Assembly (NCBI GenBank): GCA_012838065.1
Contig: DUPY01000026.1
Location: 1-54,859 of the forward strand
Reading direction: 5' to 3'
Length of the DNA stretch: 54,859 nucleotides
Source of the DNA: Acholeplasma sp.
GTDB taxonomy: Bacteria; Bacillota_I; Bacilli_A; Acholeplasmatales; Acholeplasmataceae
Within the stretch, counting starts at the first letter, position 1, and the number at the start of each line of letters is the position of its first letter. Below are positions 16,632 through 26,388 of this stretch, one piece after another. Below the pieces are notes generated by a model. That model was given only the letters and a program-made list of their open reading frames with translations. It ran no database searches and was not told the origin of the DNA. The translations under genes were made by a program, and so were the position numbers.

Positions 16632-16651
16632 CATATAAAGGTGGTCTTTCA

Positions 16652-17506
16652 ATGGCACATTTTAATTTACATTTCTTCAAAGAAAAAGTAAGAAAAATCG
16701 AAGTTGATTCATTGTTTGGCTTCTTCGACGATATTCCGGGATTTGATATGGAGTCAGACGACGAAAGTGTTCGTTTTACATATCACAATAAAAACTTAAA
16801 TTATCAAGCACGTTTCATTATTACAAAAAAATCTATGGTACCAAATATATATCGACTAAATCCTAAGTATTTAGACGTGAACTTTCATTTGGAATTACCA
16901 ATTTTACTTGTAGACTATGCTGCAAAGCAAGTGTTTGAAATTGCCCGTGAACTATCTGAACAATTTAATCTCTTTGTTTATAACGAACTATTTGAGGACG
17001 TTATTCCTTTTAAAATGGCCTATGTCATGAAAGCATTTACGGATGTTAAAGACATTTACATTGAAAGAAACCCACTTATTATAAGTGATTATTACATGCA
17101 ACCTAAGAACAAATTGTCTGATATTTATCGCTATACAGATGACTCTTACGATCTTCAAAAGTATTACCACGGCTTAAAAACTCATGTACCATATTATGTC
17201 TTTTTAAAAGATGATACTAAGTATCTTAAAATCGCGATAGAATGGTTAGAAAACACATTAACGGTTTTCCCACCATATCTTGATTACATCATTGTAAAAA
17301 GTGAGAAAGAAACAAAAATAATTGATTATATTGAGTTTTACGAAGTGTGCGGAAAATACTTAAGCGATGTCCCAGGTTTTATTAAAGGTAGTAAAGTTTT
17401 ACAACAAAAACAAGCAAAGAAAGTTTACAAAGTAATTAGAAAACACAAATTTACGAAAATACCTCATACGTTTAAAACAGTACATATGCGTTATTTACTA
17501 GATTAG
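16652..17506 (+). CDS. Protein of unknown function
   Basis: I do not recognise this 284-residue protein. It is rich in Tyr, Phe, Lys and Asp, has no signal peptide or membrane segment, and shows no cysteine or histidine cluster or nucleotide-binding loop. The C-terminus (QAKKVYKVIRKHKFTK) is strongly basic, which could contact nucleic acid or phospholipid. A good ribosome site (AAAGGTGG) and its place in a tight same-strand run between surE and a YczE-like gene make it a real gene. Base composition does not stand out from its neighbours. Confidence 0.8.
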   Translation: MAHFNLHFFKEKVRKIEVDSLFGFFDDIPGFDMESDDESVRFTYHNKNLNYQARFIITKKSMVPNIYRLNPKYLDVNFHLELPILLVDYAAKQVFEIARELSEQFNLFVYNELFEDVIPFKMAYVMKAFTDVKDIYIERNPLIISDYYMQPKNKLSDIYRYTDDSYDLQKYYHGLKTHVPYYVFLKDDTKYLKIAIEWLENTLTVFPPYLDYIIVKSEKETKIIDYIEFYEVCGKYLSDVPGFIKGSKVLQQKQAKKVYKVIRKHKFTKIPHTFKTVHMRYLLD

Positions 17507-17518
17507 AAGGAGAACAAA

Positions 17519-18169
17519 TTGATAAAAAAATTATTCATACATGTTGTAGGGTTATTATTGATGGCCATAGCTATTTCAATGATAATTGCTACAAGTGTGG
17601 GTGCTTCCCCCTACGATGCACTAAATGAATACTTACGAATGCTTTTAAAAGTACATCCGAATCAGTTAGGATATGTGTCAACGACAATGGGCGTGATCTT
17701 AACTTTAATCGTTTATTATTTCAACCGTGATAAAAAAGTTTTTATAAGTATCTTCTTTTTAGTATTAATAGGGTTGTTCATTAATGGATCACTTACACTT
17801 ATCTATAAAACAGATATCAAACAGGCACATATAGTCGTTAAATACGTGTTAGCACTGATATCACTATTTGTTTTAGGGTTTGGGACAGCTCTAACACTTA
17901 CAACGGGGTTAACCCCCTCTACCTTAGAAGAAGTTGCGTTATTAGTCAATCAGAAAGTTAAAAACTTCTCCATTGCAAAAGTTTTATTAGATTTTGTTTT
18001 CTTAGTAATTGCCGTAATTTTAGGCTTAATACTAGGTGATGTCTTCGCACAAATCAACTTTTTTACAATAGTAATGATGGCCTTTACAGGTCCAGTTATT
18101 GATTTGAATTATCGATTTGTAAGTTTATTGAAAAAAAATAAAAAGGAGAAAACAGATGAAATTGAATAA
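17519..18169 (+). CDS. YczE/YyaS-like integral membrane protein
   Basis: A 216-residue membrane protein with about five transmembrane segments. The early [16 protein letters not shown] and the later [15 protein letters not shown] segments match the YczE/YyaS family (COG2364), whose function is largely unknown. The start is TTG, set by AAGGAG 6 bases upstream. It overlaps deoC by 14 bases, so it belongs to the same operon; a role in nucleoside traffic would be speculation. Confidence 0.8.
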   Translation: MIKKLFIHVVGLLLMAIAISMIIATSVGASPYDALNEYLRMLLKVHPNQLGYVSTTMGVILTLIVYYFNRDKKVFISIFFLVLIGLFINGSLTLIYKTDIKQAHIVVKYVLALISLFVLGFGTALTLTTGLTPSTLEEVALLVNQKVKNFSIAKVLLDFVFLVIAVILGLILGDVFAQINFFTIVMMAFTGPVIDLNYRFVSLLKKNKKEKTDEIE

Positions 18170-18827
18170 GTATATTGATCATACGAAACTTGGTGCAAAT
18201 GTCACAAAAGCACAAATTGATCAACTCATTTCAGAAGCTAAAACTTACGACTTCAAAAGTGTATGTGTAAATCCGATTTTTGTGAAATACGCAAAAGAAG
18301 CTTTAAAAGATACGGATGTTTTAGTTTGTACAGTCATTGGCTTTCCTCATGGAACGCATACTACTGCAGTAAAAATCTTCGAAACACAAGATGCACTAAA
18401 TAATGGTGCTGATGAAATCGACATGGTCATTAATATTTTTGATTTAAAAAATGATCCTCTCAAAGTATACGAAGAGATTAAGGCATTAAAAGATGTATGT
18501 GGGCAAAAAGTATTAAAGGTAATTATTGAAACTTGCTATTTGACACCTGAAGAGATTGTTAAAGCAAGCGAACTTGTTGTAAAAGCTGGCGCAGATTTTG
18601 TTAAAACATCGACGGGCTTTGGAACAGGTGGAGCAACAATCGAAAATGTTAAATTAATGAAGGAAACCGTTTCTAATAAAGCTGAAGTTAAAGCTTCAGG
18701 TGGCGTTCGTACTTACGAACAAGCAATGGCAATGATCGATGCCGGCGCAACTAGAATTGGTACTTCAAATGGTATAGATATTATTTTACAAAGGAGAAAA
18801 GATAATGATTCCAACACCTCATATTGA
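18156..18827 (+). CDS. deoC: Deoxyribose-phosphate aldolase
   Basis: Splits 2-deoxyribose 5-phosphate into glyceraldehyde 3-phosphate and acetaldehyde, the last step of deoxynucleoside breakdown. The Schiff-base lysine is in [15 protein letters not shown] and the second catalytic lysine in [11 protein letters not shown]-terminal [12 protein letters not shown] is typical. The 223 residues are normal, but the last eight codons overlap the start of deoD by 23 bases. The ribosome site is AAGGAG. Confidence 0.96.
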   Translation: MKLNKYIDHTKLGANVTKAQIDQLISEAKTYDFKSVCVNPIFVKYAKEALKDTDVLVCTVIGFPHGTHTTAVKIFETQDALNNGADEIDMVINIFDLKNDPLKVYEEIKALKDVCGQKVLKVIIETCYLTPEEIVKASELVVKAGADFVKTSTGFGTGGATIENVKLMKETVSNKAEVKASGGVRTYEQAMAMIDAGATRIGTSNGIDIILQRRKDNDSNTSY

Positions 18828-19515
18828 ATTAAAAGATAAAGATTTAATTGCTAAAACGGTTTTAATGCCAGGAGATCCATTAAGAGCTAAATTTATTGCA
18901 GAAACATTTTTAACAAACGTTGTGCAAATTAATGGTGTTCGTAATATGTTTGGCTACACAGGATATTACAACAAGAAAAAAGTAACTGTTATGGGTTCAG
19001 GCATGGGTATGCCAAGTATCGGTATTTACAGTTATGAGTTGTTTAAATTCTACGATGTAGAAAAAATTATTCGTATTGGTTCAGCTGGAGCCTATACTAA
19101 AGACTTAAACTTATACGATGTTGTCTTAGCAAAAGATGCTTTCTCAGAATCAAGTTATGCGAAAACAATGGGCGTAACCGGAAGAAAAATTTTGGCTGCT
19201 AATAAATCATTAAACAACCGTATTTTAAAGGCTGCTGAAAAATTAAACACTGAAGTTCATGTGCATACGATTCACTCATCAGATGTTTTTTATCGCTTAA
19301 ATGCGGATGAATATAAAGATATTCATGAAAAATATGGTGCAGCATGTGTTGAAATGGAAAGTTTCGCATTATTTGCTAATGCAAAAGCATTAGGTAAAAA
19401 AGCTGCATGCTTACTTACAATTTCTGACAACCTAGTTACTCATGAAGTAACAACAAGTCAAGAACGTCAAGAAGCATTTACTAAGATGATGTTAATCGCA
19501 CTAAATAGTATCTAA
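18805..19515 (+). CDS. deoD: Purine nucleoside phosphorylase (DeoD type)
   Basis: Phosphorolysis of purine (deoxy)nucleosides to base and (deoxy)ribose 1-phosphate. Typical trimeric/hexameric DeoD motifs are [39 protein letters not shown] and VEMESFALF. Length 236 is standard. Its AAAGGAG ribosome site lies within deoC, so the two are translationally linked. It feeds purine bases to the adenine phosphoribosyltransferase encoded at 38187-38699 and sugar phosphate towards DeoC. Confidence 0.96.
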   Translation: MIPTPHIELKDKDLIAKTVLMPGDPLRAKFIAETFLTNVVQINGVRNMFGYTGYYNKKKVTVMGSGMGMPSIGIYSYELFKFYDVEKIIRIGSAGAYTKDLNLYDVVLAKDAFSESSYAKTMGVTGRKILAANKSLNNRILKAAEKLNTEVHVHTIHSSDVFYRLNADEYKDIHEKYGAACVEMESFALFANAKALGKKAACLLTISDNLVTHEVTTSQERQEAFTKMMLIALNSI

Positions 19516-19517
19516 TA

Positions 19518-20714
19518 ATGATATATTTAGACAACAAGAGAAAGAATGTTGAAATTTTAATAACGTTTATTGAAAACGATCATAGCGATACCAGAGCGTA
19601 TCGCTTTTTGCGCTCTAAAATGCTACTTACAACGCTTGATGAGACATTAAAAACACAAGAAATTGAAAAAAAGTTCGCATATTTATACGAATCTATGCCT
19701 ACAATTTACACACAAAAATACCAAGATAAACACTTAACTCAAATTTATATCCAAATGCCAAGTGAAAACTTTATTGAGCGCAAGCAACAAGGTGATATCA
19801 TTGACTTAGTTAAACGCTTAGTTTTTATGCGTAAATCATTTAATGAAACAGATTTTATTGTCGAGAAGAAAAAACTTTTACAAGCAATTGATAACATTAA
19901 AAGTGATAAGTTTTTATATGGTGAGCAACTGTTTTTAAAGTTCGCTTTTGGTTACAAAAATTTGGAATCGATGCCGATGTATGGTTCTAGAAAAGCAATT
20001 AAACATATGACGATGGATGGTCTACATCAATCTTACGAAAGTTTAATTAATGCACAAAAGCATATCGTTATAAATGGTTATGTTCACGATTCAATTTATC
20101 AAAAAATTATGAATCTATCAAGTTTTCAGCCAATTGAAAAACAAGAGATTATATATAAACAAAGACCTGTAAAAGTATTTAAAGAAAAACAAGTTTCATT
20201 AAAAATGAATCAAGCTTTAATTTATTTAGGATACCATGTGGACGCAAAAGCACCGGATCGCACATTTTTCGCCATGCATATTGCAAGCAGTATTATTGGT
20301 GGTAGCTCAGCATCGCGACTATTTACGATCATTCGAGAAAAGTATAATTTAAGTTACTACATTAGTAGTGGTTATTATCATACACTTAACACCATGCTTG
20401 TAGTTGCCTCAGTTGAACGTTCAAGTGTTAATGAGACTATTGAAAAAATAGAAGACTTAATCGAAGATATGAAACAAAAAGGTATAACAGATAAAGAGTT
20501 TTTAATTGCTAAAAATGAAATTAAAAATCAGTTAATTAAACAAGCAGAACGTGAAGATAAGCATATTTTTCTTACATATAATTTAGCGTTTTATGGTGAT
20601 TTTGAAAACATTGACTATAAACTACATATGATTGATAGTATTTCAATAGCTGAAGTAGAAGATATGATAAAAAAAATGAAACTAGAAAGAAGACTTGTAA
20701 TTAAAGATGTTTGA
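19518..20714 (+). CDS. M16 family peptidase-like protein, inactive subunit type
   Basis: A 398-residue member of the M16 fold resembling the YmfF partner. The zinc motif HxxEH is absent, while the C-terminal half keeps the family segment GGSSASRLFTIIREKYNLSY, where the arginine and tyrosine contact substrate in active enzymes. Such proteins pair with an active M16 subunit to form one peptidase. The next gene, overlapping by 8 bases, encodes that active partner. There is no obvious ribosome site before the ATG. No signal peptide is seen, so it is probably cytoplasmic. Confidence 0.85.
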   Translation: MIYLDNKRKNVEILITFIENDHSDTRAYRFLRSKMLLTTLDETLKTQEIEKKFAYLYESMPTIYTQKYQDKHLTQIYIQMPSENFIERKQQGDIIDLVKRLVFMRKSFNETDFIVEKKKLLQAIDNIKSDKFLYGEQLFLKFAFGYKNLESMPMYGSRKAIKHMTMDGLHQSYESLINAQKHIVINGYVHDSIYQKIMNLSSFQPIEKQEIIYKQRPVKVFKEKQVSLKMNQALIYLGYHVDAKAPDRTFFAMHIASSIIGGSSASRLFTIIREKYNLSYYISSGYYHTLNTMLVVASVERSSVNETIEKIEDLIEDMKQKGITDKEFLIAKNEIKNQLIKQAEREDKHIFLTYNLAFYGDFENIDYKLHMIDSISIAEVEDMIKKMKLERRLVIKDV

Positions 20715-21987
20715 GAAAATATACTATAAACAATTTGATGAATTTGTTTACCATAAGAAGCTTCATTGTGGTCTTGATGTCCATGTTCTAAAAGTTGATA
20801 GCTTTAAGTTTTCCTCATATGTTCAGCTTTTTATACCTTATGGTTCAAACGATACATATTATACACACTTAGACAAAACATATGTTCAACCAGCTGGTAT
20901 CGCGCACTTTTTAGAACATATGATTTTTGCTATGCCTGATGGCAGTGACGCGTTTGAAAAATTTGACGAATATGAAGCAGACGCTAATGCAATGACAACG
21001 CGTCATTATACAAAGTATGTCTTTAATACGACTAAAGACCTTATAAAGCCATTAAACCACTTGCTTAACATGTTGGACACGCCATATTTCACGGATGAGA
21101 ATGTAAAAAAAGAGGAAAAAATTATTGAAAAAGAACTTATAATGTATATGGATGAGTTGGAAGATAAACTTTATAATAAACTTTTAGAAAACATCTATCA
21201 TAAACATCCAATAAAAGAAGATATTGGTGGAACCGTTCAATCAATCAAAGCGATTAAAAAAGAAAAATTATACGAAGTTTATAATGCATTTTATCAAAAC
21301 AGTAATCGTCATTTGATTATTGGTGGTGCAGTTGATTTAGAAAAACTTAATGAATTTTTAACGCAATATGATGATAAACATACGTTTAGTGAAGTTGGTA
21401 AAGTCCTTTACGAACCTGAAGATTTAAGTGTAATAAAGACATACGATGAATATATCGAAGATGTTCAAACAACTCAAATAATGATTGGCTATAAGTTGCC
21501 TCCACTAAATGAAGATGAATTAAAAATAGAGAAATATTATACACTACCTTACGAGATCATGTTAGAAATAGCATTTGGTAAAACATCAAGCTTTTATCAA
21601 AGTTTAATGAATGATGGTATTGTTACATATCTTAACGCAAGCCATCGCTCATATTATGGCGCTAGAATTGTTGAATTTACGGTGCATACTTCGAACAAGA
21701 ACGCTTTTCTGAAGCGGTTTGATGATTATGTACAAGGTTTAGAACAAGACGTAAATATCGAAGATTTTGCAATGATAAAAAACTCATATTTAGGTGTTTA
21801 TTTAAAAAATGCAACCAAAATCAGTAATAAAATTGGTACATATGGATCAATGCTTATTAGAAACTTTGATGCTTATCAGTATGCTGATTTGTTAAAAGAA
21901 ATCAAATTTGATGATATTTATGAACATGCAAAAAATTTAAGAAATTATAACCGTAGTGTTGTTGTATTCAAAAAGGCTAAAAGATAG
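20707..21987 (+). CDS. M16 family zinc metallopeptidase
   Basis: Active partner of the M16 pair, YmfH-like, 426 residues. The inverted zinc motif is HFLEH at residues 67-71 (AGIAHFLEHMIF), with the third zinc-ligand glutamate expected in KIIEKELIMYMDE. Related pairs process peptides; in B. subtilis AlbE/AlbF mature the bacteriocin subtilosin, but no peptide-modification genes are near. The likely job here is housekeeping peptide degradation. A terminator overlaps its stop codon. Confidence 0.88.
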   Translation: MFEKIYYKQFDEFVYHKKLHCGLDVHVLKVDSFKFSSYVQLFIPYGSNDTYYTHLDKTYVQPAGIAHFLEHMIFAMPDGSDAFEKFDEYEADANAMTTRHYTKYVFNTTKDLIKPLNHLLNMLDTPYFTDENVKKEEKIIEKELIMYMDELEDKLYNKLLENIYHKHPIKEDIGGTVQSIKAIKKEKLYEVYNAFYQNSNRHLIIGGAVDLEKLNEFLTQYDDKHTFSEVGKVLYEPEDLSVIKTYDEYIEDVQTTQIMIGYKLPPLNEDELKIEKYYTLPYEIMLEIAFGKTSSFYQSLMNDGIVTYLNASHRSYYGARIVEFTVHTSNKNAFLKRFDDYVQGLEQDVNIEDFAMIKNSYLGVYLKNATKISNKIGTYGSMLIRNFDAYQYADLLKEIKFDDIYEHAKNLRNYNRSVVVFKKAKR

Positions 21988-21996
21988 CCTTTTTTA
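21971..21996 (+). terminator. Terminator after the M16 pair
   Basis: AAAAGGCTA pairs with TAGCCTTTT around AAAGA and is followed by more T; it overlaps the stop codon. Confidence 0.8.
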
Positions 21997-22092
21997 TTTA
22001 AATAACTTAAATTAGTAAAAATAAACAAGTGAATCCGTGTTATTTTATTAAAATAAGTAATTAATCATGTTGTTTAAAGACAAAATGTCAAT

Positions 22093-22121
22093 TTTATACA
22101 TGAACGAAACTTTTGTATAAT
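22093..22121 (+). promoter_or_regulatory. Promoter of the ssb-like gene
   Basis: TTTATA and TATAAT are separated by 17 bases; the ATG follows 26 bases later. Confidence 0.5.
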
Positions 22122-22147
22122 AAAGAAAAAAAGTGAGGTTCAAGCAT

Positions 22148-22492
22148 ATGTTAAATCATTCAGTAATTATTGGCAGACTTGTTCATGATCCCGAACCAAT
22201 CGTTTTAGATGATGGACGAAAGGTATTGGATATGACACTTGCTGTACAGCGCCCTTTTAAAAATCATGATGGTAATTATGATACGGACTTTTTAAAAGTA
22301 TCGCTTTGGGAAGGGCTTGCGCACGCGGTATCGTCTTATTGTAAAAAAGGTGTTATGATTGCAGTTAAAGGAAGATTACAAACTAAAAAGTACAAAATTG
22401 AAGAGCGTACAGTTTCAACAATCGAAGTTGTCGGTGAACGTGTGACATACTTAGCACCAAAAGACAAAGGAATCGATGATATCAACAATTGA
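22148..22492 (+). CDS. Short single-stranded DNA-binding protein (SsbB-like)
   Basis: OB-fold SSB of 114 residues: LNHSVIIGRLVHDPEP, ALAVQRPF-type strand, FLKVSLWEGLA and KGRLQTKKY. It ends in KGIDDINN, so it lacks the glycine-rich tail and acidic DDDIPF tip that recruit repair proteins. This resembles B. subtilis SsbB (YwpH), the second SSB. The main SSB would be expected between rpsF and rpsR, outside this window. I start at the ATG at 22148, 8 bases after GAGGTT; an upstream GTG overlaps that site. Monocistronic, with its own terminator. Confidence 0.88.
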   Translation: MLNHSVIIGRLVHDPEPIVLDDGRKVLDMTLAVQRPFKNHDGNYDTDFLKVSLWEGLAHAVSSYCKKGVMIAVKGRLQTKKYKIEERTVSTIEVVGERVTYLAPKDKGIDDINN

Positions 22493-22517
22493 AAACGATT
22501 AAAAGTATATACGAAAT

Positions 22518-22549
22518 AAGGGCATTAGGATGTTTTAATGCCCTTTTTA
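22518..22549 (+). terminator. Terminator after the ssb-like gene
   Basis: AAGGGCATTA pairs perfectly with TAATGCCCTT around an 8-base loop, followed by TTT. Confidence 0.85.
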
Positions 22550-22552
22550 GTG

Positions 22553-22558
22553 TATAAT
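22553..22558 (+). promoter_or_regulatory. -10 box of the SGNH hydrolase operon
   Basis: TATAAT right after the preceding terminator, 28 bases before the start codon; no clear -35 box. Confidence 0.4.
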
Positions 22559-22586
22559 ATTAAATATAATAATTTAAGGAAGGCTG

Positions 22587-23657
22587 GTGACTTTTTTGAA
22601 ACTTAAATCAATGGATTTGACAAGTTATGCAAAGAATTTTTTATCTTACAGCGTAGATAAACATAAAATTTATTTCCATAGATTTACCGATAATCAATTG
22701 AACATCTATAAAAAAGATGTGCTTTTTGAAGCGATGAGTTTAAGTGCAGCGGGTGTTTACATTGAATTTGTTACAAACGCTAATAAACTTACAATTAAGG
22801 TTAAAAAAGAGTCATCCATGAAACTTGCTTTAATTGGTTTGAAAAATATGGGTTTACGAACAATACTAAAGGATGTTATTGAAGCACAAAAAACGATTAA
22901 AAAATATGGTGGAAAACCTAGCATTCGTGAAGGCTTTGATTTGATGGTTGACGATAAAATCGTTGATTTCCATCATGTAAAAGCAGGTAAAATTAAGTTT
23001 AAAGGTTTTAACAAAGATCGTAAGAATATTACAGTTAGAATTTATTTACCAAAATACTTTAAAGTTGGACTTGAACATATAAAACTTGATGGTTCTGTCA
23101 TGAATAAGACAGAACATAAAAGACAAGTACTATGTTTAGGTGATTCAATTACCCAAGGTTTTAATACCAAACATCCAAGTAAAAGTTATGTTGCACTACT
23201 AGAAACGAAGCTCAATGTCAAAGCGTACAATCATGGGGTTGGCGGTTATTACTACAACTATGAAACGTTAGTAGATTATGAGCACTTGAAAAATTTAGAT
23301 TTAATTACAGTTGCTTATGGAACAAATGACTTCGGCATATTTAATGACTTACAAAAAATTAAAGAAAATATTCATTTATACTATAAGCGTTTTAATCAAT
23401 TATTTAAAGGTACTAAAACATATGTTATATCGCCTATTTGGCGAGCCGATTTAGATGAAAGTGATACGCTTGATCAAATTCGTGAGTTTATAAAAAAAGA
23501 AGTTAGTCAATACGACTATATAACATACATTTGTGGCAAACAGTTAATTAAAAATGAAACAATGTATTATGATGATGGATACTTACATCCCAATGATGGT
23601 GGTTTCCATCAAATGGCAAATGGCATATTCAAAATAATTAGTGAGGAGAATACATAA
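22587..23657 (+). CDS. SGNH/GDSL-family hydrolase
   Basis: A 356-residue esterase-like protein. The first half is a beta-rich domain; the second is an SGNH hydrolase with catalytic Ser in LCLGDSITQGF, block III GTNDF and the catalytic Asp/His in YLHPNDGGFHQMA. This two-part layout is seen in carbohydrate or lipid esterases. There is no signal peptide, so it probably acts inside the cell. The start is GTG with AAGGA 6 bases upstream; a TTG three codons later is a possible alternative. It leads an operon with pepV, thyA, folA and plsC. Confidence 0.85.
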   Translation: MTFLKLKSMDLTSYAKNFLSYSVDKHKIYFHRFTDNQLNIYKKDVLFEAMSLSAAGVYIEFVTNANKLTIKVKKESSMKLALIGLKNMGLRTILKDVIEAQKTIKKYGGKPSIREGFDLMVDDKIVDFHHVKAGKIKFKGFNKDRKNITVRIYLPKYFKVGLEHIKLDGSVMNKTEHKRQVLCLGDSITQGFNTKHPSKSYVALLETKLNVKAYNHGVGGYYYNYETLVDYEHLKNLDLITVAYGTNDFGIFNDLQKIKENIHLYYKRFNQLFKGTKTYVISPIWRADLDESDTLDQIREFIKKEVSQYDYITYICGKQLIKNETMYYDDGYLHPNDGGFHQMANGIFKIISEENT

Positions 23658-23658
23658 A

Positions 23659-25032
23659 ATGGCTATTGATTTTAAAAATGAAGTTTTAAAAAGAAAAGAT
23701 GAAATTATTAAAGATTTACAAGGTTTAATTCGTATAAATTCAGAATTGACAAGTTTTGATCCAAATCGTGTTGGTGCCCCTTTTGGTTTGGGTAACAAAG
23801 AAGCCCTTGATTATATGTTAAACATGGGGAGTCGTGATGGATTTAAAACTTTAAATGTTGATGGCTATGCAGGACATATCGAATATGGTAATTCGAATGA
23901 CTTCGTAGGTATTATTGGACATTTAGACGTTGTGCCAGCGGGTAATGACTGGTCGTTTGGACCATATGATGCAACCATCCATGACGGTAAAATGTATGGG
24001 CGGGGCACTGAAGACGATAAAGGACCAACAATTGCTGCATATTACGCAATGAAAATTTTAAAGGAACTTAATGTGCCTTTATCCAAACGTGTGAAATTAA
24101 TTTTAGGGTTGGATGAAGAATCTGGTTGGCGATGTGTTAATTATTATTTTAAAAAACATCCCGAACAACCAGTATCAGGATTTATTCCAGATGCGGACTT
24201 CCCGCTTATTTACGCTGAAAAAGGTATCGTTAACCTACATATCAAAGGAAATGCATCTAACGATAAGATTGTAAGTTTTAAAGGTGGCTTTAGATCAAAT
24301 ATGGTTCCTGATTATGCAGAGGTGGTATTAACCGATGTAAGTGTAGCAGACGCATTTAAAACCTATATTTCTAAAAATAATATTATCGGTTCAACATCAT
24401 TGTCAGATAACAAATTAACACTTAAATTAAGTGGTAAAAGTGCACATGGTTCAACACCAGAATTTGGTATGAATGCTATTACAATGATGAATACATTTTT
24501 AGTTCAATCAAATATCACAAATGAATTGGTGATATATATTGATAAGTTCTTAACAGGCGATACGGCAGGAAAAAAATTAGGTATTGCATATCATGATGAA
24601 GAAATGGGACCATTGACTAATAATTTTGGTGTCTTAACATTTGAAAACGGCGCATACGAAATTGTTTTAAATACACGTTATCCAAATGGAACAAGTTTAG
24701 ATGCAATTTTACCAAAAGTAGAAGCTTCGCTTGATAATGGTACAATCGTTGAAGTTCATCATCACCAAAAATTACTATACAATAATCCAAACTCGCCACT
24801 TGTTAAAACATTAATGGATGTTTATATTAAACATACAGGCGATGTAGATGCTAAACCAATTACAATTGGTGGTGGAACATTTGCACGAGCAATGGATAAT
24901 GTTGTAGCATTTGGTCCACACTTCTTAGGAAAGCCAAGTTATATTCACCAAAAAGATGAATATATTGAAATTGAAGATTTTATTAAAGCTACAATTATTT
25001 ACACAGAGGCATTATACGAGTTAGCAAAATAA
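23659..25032 (+). CDS. pepV: M20 family dipeptidase PepV
   Basis: Zinc dipeptidase of 457 residues for peptide-derived amino acid supply. The metal-binding segments are [28 protein letters not shown] and LGLDEESGW; a dimerisation or lid domain occupies the middle ([13 protein letters not shown]), and GGGTFARA lies near the C-terminus. I start at the ATG at 23659, 9 bases after GAGGAGA. The start almost touches the end of the SGNH gene, so the two are co-transcribed. Confidence 0.92.
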   Translation: MAIDFKNEVLKRKDEIIKDLQGLIRINSELTSFDPNRVGAPFGLGNKEALDYMLNMGSRDGFKTLNVDGYAGHIEYGNSNDFVGIIGHLDVVPAGNDWSFGPYDATIHDGKMYGRGTEDDKGPTIAAYYAMKILKELNVPLSKRVKLILGLDEESGWRCVNYYFKKHPEQPVSGFIPDADFPLIYAEKGIVNLHIKGNASNDKIVSFKGGFRSNMVPDYAEVVLTDVSVADAFKTYISKNNIIGSTSLSDNKLTLKLSGKSAHGSTPEFGMNAITMMNTFLVQSNITNELVIYIDKFLTGDTAGKKLGIAYHDEEMGPLTNNFGVLTFENGAYEIVLNTRYPNGTSLDAILPKVEASLDNGTIVEVHHHQKLLYNNPNSPLVKTLMDVYIKHTGDVDAKPITIGGGTFARAMDNVVAFGPHFLGKPSYIHQKDEYIEIEDFIKATIIYTEALYELAK

Positions 25033-25051
25033 ATATATTAGGGGGATAATA

Positions 25052-25918
25052 GTGAAAACATATTTAGATTTATGTCGATACGTTTTAGATAATGGTAATG
25101 AGAAAATGGATCGCACCAAAACTGGAACAAAGTCTGTATTTGGTTATCAAATGCGCTTTGATTTAAGTGATGGATTTCCATTACTGACAACAAAACGTGT
25201 CCACTTAAAATCCATCATTCATGAACTACTATGGTTTATTAAAGGGGATACAAATATAAAATATTTAGTAGATAATGATGTGCGTATATGGAACGAGTGG
25301 CCATACGAAGCATTTAAGAAAAGTAGCGACTACAAAGGCGAAACGATGGATGAATTTGTTTTAAAAATTAAATCAGATGAAGGATTTGCTAAAAAGCATG
25401 GCGATTTAGGCCCTGTATACGGCGCACAATGGCGTAATTTTAACGGTGTGGATCAACTTCAATTTATCCTCGATGAAATTAAATCAAATCCAAACTCACG
25501 CCGTATGATTTTATCTGCTTGGAATCCAGCAGAAATTCATAACATGGCCCTACCTCCATGTCATACGTTAATTCAGTTTTATGTAAATGATGGAAAGTTA
25601 TCGCTACAACTATATCAAAGAAGCGCTGATATTTTCTTAGGTGTTCCATTTAATATCGCATCCTATGCGTTATTACTAATGATGGTTGCACAAGTTACGA
25701 ACCTTGAACTAGGAACGTTTGTTCATACTTTGGGGGACGCACATATTTATTCAAATCATTTTGATCAAATTAATACGCAACTTAAACGTACACCTAAACC
25801 ATTGCCAAAAATGATTATTAATACAAATGTAAAATCACTTTTTGACTTCAAGTTTGAAGATTTTACTTTGGTTGATTACAATCCAGATAAAGGAATTAAA
25901 GGAGTTGTCGCTGTATGA
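25052..25918 (+). CDS. thyA: Thymidylate synthase
   Basis: Makes dTMP from dUMP using methylene-tetrahydrofolate. The active-site cysteine is in [12 protein letters not shown], with [10 protein letters not shown] and [15 protein letters not shown] around the dUMP site. Length is 288. The start is GTG behind GGGGGAT. It overlaps folA by 4 bases, so the enzyme that regenerates tetrahydrofolate is made with it. The dCMP deaminase encoded at 44984-45457 could supply dUMP. Confidence 0.97.
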   Translation: MKTYLDLCRYVLDNGNEKMDRTKTGTKSVFGYQMRFDLSDGFPLLTTKRVHLKSIIHELLWFIKGDTNIKYLVDNDVRIWNEWPYEAFKKSSDYKGETMDEFVLKIKSDEGFAKKHGDLGPVYGAQWRNFNGVDQLQFILDEIKSNPNSRRMILSAWNPAEIHNMALPPCHTLIQFYVNDGKLSLQLYQRSADIFLGVPFNIASYALLLMMVAQVTNLELGTFVHTLGDAHIYSNHFDQINTQLKRTPKPLPKMIINTNVKSLFDFKFEDFTLVDYNPDKGIKGVVAV

Positions 25919-26388
25919 TTTCAATGATTTGGGCGATGGATGAAAATTGGTTAATTGGAAAAGACAATATTTTGCCTTGGCATCTGCCAGAAGATTTAGC
26001 TTATTTTAAGCGAATGACTAAAGAGGCAACCGTTTTAATGGGTGATTTAACTTACGACTCATTGAAGGGGTATTACAAAACTAAGCCCTTACCTTTTAAA
26101 AAAATATATGTAGCAAATATCGTAGACCGTGCGTATCCAGATGCTACGTTGGTTAAAGACTTAATTAAGTTTTTGGAAAATACAAAAGAAGATATTATGG
26201 TTATTGGAGGTAGAACAATTTATAAATTATGCCTACCATATGCCAATCGCTTATATATTACGCACATTTTAAATCGTTATGAAGGTAACGTTCATTTTCC
26301 ATATTTTCCATTAAGTAACTATCAATTAATATCTAAAACCATGGCAGATCAAATGATCTTTGCTGTATATGAGAGGCCAAAACTATGA
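25915..26388 (+). CDS. folA: Dihydrofolate reductase (divergent cofactor site)
   Basis: Reduces dihydrofolate formed by ThyA. The folate site is conserved: [23 protein letters not shown], with an acidic residue at the catalytic position, and the [23 protein letters not shown] segment. The NADPH part is unusual: the GRxT motif that binds the 2'-phosphate in E. coli (R44, H45) reads GDLT, and the PLPGRKN segment is PLPFKKI. These changes could reduce NADPH preference. At 157 residues it is a normal short DHFR. Confidence 0.93.
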   Translation: MISMIWAMDENWLIGKDNILPWHLPEDLAYFKRMTKEATVLMGDLTYDSLKGYYKTKPLPFKKIYVANIVDRAYPDATLVKDLIKFLENTKEDIMVIGGRTIYKLCLPYANRLYITHILNRYEGNVHFPYFPLSNYQLISKTMADQMIFAVYERPKL

